The notes under the pieces: generated by a model
Seen by the model: only the letters and a program-made list of their open reading frames with translations
Told to the model about the DNA's origin: nothing
Database searches by the model: none
Translations under genes and position numbers: made by a program
NCBI GenBank assembly: GCA_003290165.1
Contig: QNQO01000553.1
Location: 248,001-312,000 of the forward strand
From: Berberis thunbergii
Taxonomy: Eukaryota > Streptophyta > Magnoliopsida > Ranunculales > Berberidaceae
Reading direction: 5' to 3'
Length of the DNA: 64,000 bases
Shown here: positions 56,488 to 64,000 of the stretch, one piece after another
Numbering within the stretch: the first letter of the stretch is position 1
Layout of the letters: each line of letters begins with the position of its first letter

Positions 56488-57953
56488 AAAAAAATTGCAT
56501 AATTCAAATGAAGAAGACAATGTACAAAGGAAATTTACACAATAGTTATAACGTTTTTAAAGGTAACATGTTGACTATATCAATTGACATGTGAATCATA
56601 TTTTAGTTGGCGATGGTTGTTCTTTTGTTTAAATTTTTTTATTAATTCAGCGTGTCTTGAGAAACATTCAAATCACTAAATTTTCGATCTTTACACATTT
56701 CACCTCTCTTGGAAAAGTTTTCCGTACCCTAGCTTGGTAGTTTCCAGTTCCAGGTTGACGGAGTTTGAATGAAAATCTAGCTACAGATGCTTTAAGCCTA
56801 TTAATTTTATACAACAATTATATCCTTGCCTTACAATGATTGGAAGTTATCCTGATTTTACGCAAGAACTAAAAAAATTACTTTTCTAAAGCAATCTCAA
56901 GTTCTCTAATCATTGTCAATGAAAAAAAACGATAAAAGACACGTGGTGACGAAAAGTGGTTTAAAATATGAAACTAAAATTGTAATTTTTTTTCCCTCTC
57001 CTTTTAGCTTTTATGATTCCATGATTCATTTTTATATAGAAATTCAACCCTTACCACATAACGTGATTCAACATGATGGAATACCTTTATTTCAACTTGA
57101 TGGAATAACCTACCCTCCAATTGTTAAAATTTAGGTTTTACCCCCATCTTCGTCCTTTTAGAATCATCATACACCTACCTCAAGTTTAAAATTTCTGTGA
57201 AGAATCGTCATACACCCATCTTCGTCCTTTTATAATTTCTACGAAGAATCGTCATACACTTGCCTCAAGTTTATTAATTTTTGACTGGTTACTAAGTTAT
57301 TAATGCAGCAAAAATCACCGATTAATCGGTGATTAATCACAATTCAGGGTTTGACCGAACCAAACTGGGTGAAATCGATTGGAGTTTAGTGGTCACCGAT
57401 TAATCAGCCCAATTGACTTGCCGATTTGTCGCTATGTTGAGAAGACGGGTTGTTTGTAGTGATATAAATATTGCAACCTACAAAATTAAATTCATTTGAT
57501 TAATTAGTAAAGTAATATATGACTGATTAATTAGTAAAGTAATATAATTACAAATTTACACCATTTTGATTAATTATTTATTTTTGTAATCTATGACTAT
57601 GATTAAATTTTAAAAATATATGCTTTGAAAAAATTGACCGATTAAATCCGATTAATTTCGCTTAATCGTAATTAGGTTCTTGAGACTACTTTCCGATTTA
57701 ACTGCATCTGTTTATAGAAGTAACTTTTATGCCAAGACCCACTTGCTAAAATCAAATCTCAAGACCTTTAATCCTCTCCTTGTGACAACCCACCTTCCCT
57801 AAACCTTTGTTAATCATTAATGCTAACACGATACTCAATGTTGCCACCACTGTTGTTGTAGCAAGCTAGCAGCCACTACCAACAGTACCTAAAAGAATCC
57901 TAAATTTTAGAGATTTGTTCGTCACTTAGGAAGGAAGCACAGACACGAGATGT
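56488..57953. other. AT-rich spacer with a GATTAATCGG-rich repeat
   Basis: Between about 57305 and 57690 the motif accgattaatc and its complement recur (aatcaccgattaatcggtga, gtcaccgattaatcagccc, accgattaaatccgattaat), as in subterminal regions of plant DNA transposons. Ends were not resolved. A direct repeat of gaatcgtcatacac occurs at 57202 and 57246. No gene was seen. Confidence 0.4.
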
Positions 57954-58125
57954 TAGGGATGGGCATCCCAACCTGCGATCCCAATCCCATCTCGGTCTTG
58001 TCCTGTAACGTCCTGATTTTTTCCGGGTCATTTTAGGATTGATCAAACCCATCTCGATCTCGTCCTGTCCTGATCTAGACTCGAATGTGATCGAGATGAA
58101 GATTTTCAATCCCGTCCATATTTTC
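57954..58125. mobile_element. One end of a GGGACGGG-type hAT element
   Basis: tagggatgggcatcccaacc and the following blocks (gcgatcccaatccc, gattttttccgggtc, ctgatctaga, gatgaagattttcaatccc) run parallel to 20328-20475 of the gene-capturing element. The opposite end was not found downstream, so it is truncated. Confidence 0.6.
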
Positions 58126-59155
58126 TTGAATTTATTTATGAAATATTCATTATTATTAATTTTAATCAAACAACTTTTCAAAAGAAAAATTTAGGATGTG
58201 TTGAAATTAAATCAAACTTGAGTCTCATTATGTGTAGTCACCACGAAAATGTATGCGCGTTAGCACAAGGGTTTTCGCGGTAGTATGCTTATCCGTTGCT
58301 TGTTCGTCTTGACAAAAAGGAAAAAAGTCCCTTCTGCAAAAGCTACTGCAAGAGTCAATTTAGGATGTGTTGAAATTAAATCAAAATATCTACCTTTGAA
58401 AATTTACTTGCTTGATTAGGTACTCTTTGTTTAGGTATAAATTTTAATTTGGACATTTTAGGTCAAGATTTATGTTTTTTTTTTTCACATTTTAGATTGG
58501 TTATACGGTATATGAAAATTATTCTTGTAGAAAATAAGGTATATGATGGTTTGGGTTAGTTTTGCACTATGAACTATGTAGTTGGAGAACATTGCTCCTA
58601 ATTGTATCTTGTATGAATGATATTTCAACATTGCTCCTAATTGTATCTTGTATGAATGATATTTCAACAAGCTGAGGTAGACAGTTCTGGATTTTTTAGT
58701 TAATACTTCGAAGTTCGGGTTGGCTAAAACAATTTCGCTGTTTAGAATTTTAATTTTGGATACGTATTGTTTAACTTAATATGCTTAATATCATGGTAGA
58801 ATGAAGGTAATGATAATTTTTCTTCCTTTTATGTCAGAATTTTGACTGATTTTTTTTTTTAATCTTGTTCCAGCTTCTGTACAATGGCAAAAGATTTTAT
58901 TTCAGTATTTCACTACAACAATCTCCATGTGAAACATAGTTTGTGCGATATGGTCCTCATAATGGGTAAAGCTTTGAGAATATGTTGATCATCTTGTATT
59001 GGTCCTCATAATGGGTAAAGCTTTGAGAATATGTTGATCATCTTGTATTTTACCTGTGTTATGTTGACAACGTTATCTCTGCATTTCTTGTAACTTTTGT
59101 TATTCACAGTCGTCAGGTTGTGACAAGATAGGCTAAACTTCTTTGATCATATAAC
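58126..59155. other. Spacer with two young tandem duplications
   Basis: A 39-bp unit (acattgctcctaattgtatc...) is repeated at 58588-58665, and a 49-bp unit (ggtcctcataatgggtaaag...) at 58952-59049, both without visible mismatch. No gene was seen. Confidence 0.8.
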
Positions 59156-59339
59156 GAGCTGTTCTACACAGCGAGGAAGCAGGCGAGGAAACCAGCGAGG
59201 GAGGCAGAGAGTGGACCGCCCATCTCCCTCGGGATGTGTGCCGTCATTTTTCATGCGCGCATCCTGAGGTTGATGGCGGTCCCCTCTCTCCCTCCCTCGC
59301 TGATTTCCTCGCCCACTTCGTCGACATTTAGAATTTCTC
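59156..59339. mobile_element. GC-rich Mutator-like foldback MITE, 184 bp
   Basis: The left arm gagctgttctacacagcgag pairs with the complement of the right arm, gagaaattctaaatgtcgac, and continues through gcgaggaaaccagcgaggga / gcgaggaaatcagcgaggga. The ends match the 27228 element (gagtgattctacatggcgag). No clear 9-bp duplication. Confidence 0.7.
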
Positions 59340-59877
59340 TATTTTCAGTCCTGATTTGAGAATTGTTTAAACAATCATTTAGGCTATACTACATAACAGA
59401 AAAGCTTTGTTTGGTAACTGCTATAAAGATTGATTTGATTATATCTTTGAGAAAACATTGCTGTGTGTATCGTTTTGAAAGTAATAACTGAAAATACCAA
59501 TTAAAGTAGTGATATTGATATTTGGTACTGATAAATAGATTTTCAGTACCTTGATGACTGCAAAATTTTAAGTTTGGTCAATAGTTATTAATCTCTAATA
59601 TGATTCATGATTGATTCAACAGTTATATTATGATTGCAAAGGCACTGTTGTAAAATTCTTTGACAAGAATCTATTTAACCGTTCTTACGAACTTTAATTT
59701 GTTGTAATCCCACATTTTTATGCAATGGTGAGCACTGGGTTAGCTTTGAGATGTCTCAATCCAGCATTTGAGGAGCTCAAGAAGCAACTTGGTTAAACTA
59801 TCCACAAGTAAATTTTCCTAGATCTCTGGCTGATCGGGTTTGTTACTATTCTAATCTAGGTCCAAAGGAACCCTTAC

Positions 59878-60023
59878 CCGTTGGCCTCACCAGAGTAACT
59901 TTCATTTCCAAGTCCAATTCTGCGTTTCTCGGGTGTGAACCAACAAGCATCCGTTGGCTTCACCAGAGGAACTCTCATTTCCCGAGTCCAATTTTGTGCT
60001 TCTTGGGTGTGAACCAACAAGGA
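59878..60023 (+). repeat. Two tandem copies of a 73-bp unit upstream of LHCB4
   Basis: ccgttggcctcaccagagta (59878) and ccgttggcttcaccagagga (59951) each lead to a tttc.gagtccaatt segment and to ttgggtgtgaaccaacaag-type ends, about 85-90% alike. They lie about 700-840 bp before the LHCB4 start codon. Confidence 0.8.
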
Positions 60024-60495
60024 TCCGCTTATCAAGAGGAGTTGCTGCAGTCATAATTTCTTCTCTTTAGTGTCTGTTACGACTCTGACTCATAACTGGG
60101 AGGCATGGAAAAACACAACCCAAATTTAGGGCGTTTTATGGACCTGACCTTTTTGATGTAGCTAGACTTACGGACTCAAATCAACTTGGGGTTTGAGGTT
60201 GAACAACGAGATAACATAGATCGAGTCTGTTGGGATGTAAGTATTGTGAAAATCAATCATAAATGTTTTATTTTGTAAATATTGGAATATAACTGCATTT
60301 TATCCTAGTTGACAAAATCACAGGGCCCGGTAGTCGGTTGTGGCGTGCCGATGGTTTTCAAGAGTTCAATATCTATACAAGACCTTGCATCACAGGATCA
60401 ACATTTTGAAAACGACTCTGAGACCACACAAAAAGATTTTCCCTGCCATTCAAGCATCACCACAGAACGACCAAGAATATGCCATGTCAATCCCA

Positions 60496-60634
60496 CCAAT
60501 AAGCTTCAAACGCAGATAAGGCAAGAGCCAAGAGATAAGGCCGAGACAATCTCAACCCTTAAACGGATACTCCCTTCGAATCCGATGGCTACAACCCATC
60601 ACCCTGGATAAAGCGTAAAGCCTTTATTATATAT
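60496..60634 (+). promoter_or_regulatory. LHCB4 promoter: CCAAT, GATAAGG (I-box) motifs and TATA
   Basis: CCAAT at 60496-60500, GATAAGG at 60515-60521 and 60534-60540, GGATAA near 60606 and tattatatat at 60625-60634. The start codon is at 60720. Paired GATA/I-box motifs close to the TATA box are a common arrangement in light-regulated antenna and RbcS promoters. No expression data were available; light control is inferred. Confidence 0.65.
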
Positions 60635-60719
60635 CACACACTACCAGTTCAAGCTCAAGCACTCACACATTCAGCCACCTCTCTCTCTGCCACAACACAT
60701 CCTTACTCAGCTCACAACA

Positions 60720-61943
<1,224 letters not shown>

Positions 61944-62089
61944 GCTTCTTTGTTTCTTCCTTCTATCCATGTTTGCCTAGTGGAGGTTTTACTGAGTCTG
62001 ATTTGCTATCTCTATATATCTTTCGTGTCTTGTAAAAATACAACATTTGACACTCCTAGGCTTTTATGTTCATGTCAATATGTATTATT

Positions 62090-62707
62090 CAGTATTCTAA
62101 AAAGCGCTAGACAGTGGGCGGGCGGTGAGCAGGTGCCTAGTGTCCAGGGGCCTAGGCAGTCTTAAGTTTTGTATTATAACTTTAATAATTTACAAAAGTT
62201 AAGCATAATATCTTATCAATTACATCCAATTTAATGTTAAGATACATATGTAAAATTTAAAAACATGAAAAATTAACAATCATGAACAAAATTTATTAAT
62301 ACTCAAATGACTGAAGTTGGTCACGATGAGTGCTTTATACAAAGTTGAATTTGTGGACAAATATTCAAACTTACTCTTTTATTTTTTCTTAAAATTACAT
62401 GAATAACCTTAGTCATGTTTGATAAAATTTACATTACTAAAATTGGTATCGGCGGATCATTTGAAAATTTCATTAAGTAATCATCATTTGCTACATTTAG
62501 ACATGTACTAAATAAAAAACAATTAAATTGTTTATTTCCAAAAAAGAGGGAATAAAATAAAATAATAACATAATCAACCTTATTTAAAAAAAAAAACTCG
62601 CCCAGACTCGTCTAGACCTGCCTAGACTGTCCAGAACCCGTCCAGCCATTAATTTGAGCGTTTTTCTAATGCCTAGGCGACTGCCTAAGCCAATTTTTAG
62701 AACACTG
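62090..62707. mobile_element. Non-autonomous hAT-type element of the GCGCTAGGC family, copy B, 618 bp
   Basis: It starts cagtattctaaaaagcgcta and ends tttttagaacactg. Flanks gtattatt (62082-62089) and gtattatg (62708-62715) match at 7 of 8. The left 450 bp parallel copy A (gtattataactttaataatt, catcatttgctacatt and so on), while about 300 bp internal to A is missing. It begins 147 bp after the LHCB4 stop codon, inside or just after its 3'UTR. Confidence 0.85.
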
Positions 62708-62715
62708 GTATTATG

Positions 62716-63187
62716 TAGTAATTCTATGCCAATGTTACTTATGGGAGTAGAAAATTTGCATGGATTTAATAACTTGATAAATATATAAGAAAAGAAATTC
62801 ATAATATCATTGCAGGAACTTCAGGCTTTTACAAATTAGTTGCATTATCAATAGTTTTGATCGCTTTAGTATTTGCTGATGCGTACAAATTTCGTCTCTT
62901 GTAAATCCGACTAATAAAACAAATGTTAGATTGTCAAATACCATCTATTTAGTGGTTGAAGGCACTCCGATTCTTAAGTCAGTAACCTAGTTATAGATGA
63001 AGACTAATTTGGACAGAATTCAGTTAAAATTGCATACCTTTGTCAAATGTCCTATTTACCTTATATAATGGTCGTTATTAATTCTCCACGTGACTTAAAC
63101 ATGCGAGGCTTATCGAGGGGGGACGTTCTCTGTAACAGTCTTATCCTTTATGAAGATACGTCATTTGGGGAGTAACTCCCTTCACGA

Positions 63188-63190
<3 letters not shown>
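62716..63190. other. Spacer between the hAT element and the SINE
   Basis: AT-rich; no gene, RNA or element end recognised. Confidence 0.4.
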
Positions 63191-63233
<43 letters not shown>

Positions 63234-63394
63234 AAAGGCAAGCCGGTTTTTTCAGCCTAGGATCCGTAACCTAGTCCCGAGATGCGACCTACGGGTCGAA
63301 AACCACTCCGAAATAAAGATGCCTCCAGTGGGTCTCGAAGCAAGGATCTGTGGAACAAGTCCACAAAGCCTTAACCAATCGACCACAGCCCCTT
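63191..63394 (-). mobile_element. tRNA-derived SINE, minus strand, with 42-bp A-tail
   Basis: The given strand shows 42 T (63191-63232), which is the A-tail of a minus-strand SINE. Read from 63394, the head is ggggctgtggtcgattggtt (A box region) with cttgcttcgagaccc (B box). The body includes gacccgtaggtcgc, aggttacggatcc and aaccggcttgcctttc before the tail. These body blocks match the SINE at 26973. The target duplication is not clear. Confidence 0.78.
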
Positions 63395-64000
63395 TGGATC
63401 CGTCATTTTTAGGCTTTGTGGGTAGGCCCGAACTTAAAATACCCGATCTTCGTGATAATCGATTTTTGCCTCGTATACGGTACGATAGTCTTATTTGATG
63501 TATCATCATTTGCGAATGGTACCTCTGAAACCATGAGGAAAGCCTGGAATGGGTGCGGCCTTTCAGCAACTGACATGTTAACCTCCCCATTATTTGCACC
63601 CTTAGACCATGTTGTTTAGCTACATTGAGCACCCATTTGTTTATCCTAAAGAAGAATGTTCTGTGTATATCATTGGTTGAGTCTGCTCCTATCTTGAGGC
63701 TCCTTTATGCTAAAAATGCGAGGAGATATGGTAAAGATCAATATTCATAGAAATCTCGAGTAAGTGTTAGCTTTGTCTATGACTGTTAATCCAAAACCTA
63801 AAGGTTAATTGAGAAAATTGCCAAATGTTACTTGAGAAGCCCCAAATCCACAATATATGATATAGGCTCTAGTGGCAGGCAGGAAGCCAGGGCAATGAGC
63901 GCAAATTCTTTAACACTTAGCCTAATTAATGACTCTCTCTTCGCTTTGTTGCTTATCATCTTAATCAATATATTTGTTTGTATTTTGTTGATTAAAAAAT
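63395..64000. other. Right edge of the window, no gene seen
   Basis: Open frames here are short and without recognised domains. The first part (63400-63620) is more GC-balanced, but no RNA gene or protein family was identified. Confidence 0.35.

Noticed and set aside
60309..60611. 100-codon frame just upstream of LHCB4
   Set aside because: It overlaps the CCAAT and GATA promoter motifs, has no family resemblance and ends before the TATA box.

Overview
This is a window of nuclear DNA from a eudicot plant. It has GT-AG introns in AT-rich non-coding DNA, a split CP29 antenna gene, a nuclear tRNA-Glu, non-RD LRR receptor kinases, and many short transposons. The species cannot be named from the sequence alone.

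Layout. 1-9.5 kb: a decayed LINE ORF1, a Mutator-like MITE, a hAT element, a broken LRR receptor kinase (RLK1, minus strand), a second hAT element carrying a GATC-rich array, an 86-bp tandem repeat and a long inverted-repeat element. 9.9-13.8 kb: a Ty1/copia pol fragment, the 3' exon of a pectinesterase (minus) and a tRNA-Glu(TTC). 14.7-21.7 kb: two more broken copies of the same receptor-kinase family (RLK2, RLK3, minus). RLK2 holds a CACTA-like MITE. RLK3 is split by a 917-bp hAT-type element that carries two exons and intron sequence of a threonyl-tRNA synthetase gene. 21.7-28.7 kb: an orphan duplicate of a promoter/5'UTR (itself hit by a hAT MITE), then a complete Yippee-like gene of five exons. 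34.8-45.2 kb: a five-exon gene for a basic Ser/Pro/Arg-rich protein. Its 4-kb third intron holds a minisatellite and a non-autonomous LTR retrotransposon that contains a hAT MITE. 45.2-51 kb: repeats and relics. 51.2-55.3 kb: a four-exon RBMX2/Ist3-like RRM plus CCCH zinc-finger splicing-factor gene with a GC-AG intron. 55.3-60.5 kb: repeats. 60.7-61.9 kb: LHCB4 (CP29), followed by a hAT element and a SINE.

Five genes look intact: Yippee-like, the basic Ser/Pro-rich gene, RBMX2-like, LHCB4 and the tRNA. They are unrelated housekeeping or photosynthesis genes and do not form a pathway. The receptor kinases form a tandem, same-strand cluster in which all three copies are broken. No operon, CRISPR array or gene-encoded multi-component system is present.

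The most interesting signals are structural: a gene-capturing hAT element, a hAT MITE whose 8-bp target duplication can be checked against an empty duplicate site 1.4 kb away, and a family of GC-rich foldback elements with Mutator-type 9-bp duplications, one of which abuts a core promoter. Exon boundaries were set by hand from reading frame, splice consensus and family knowledge. No database search or alignment program was run.
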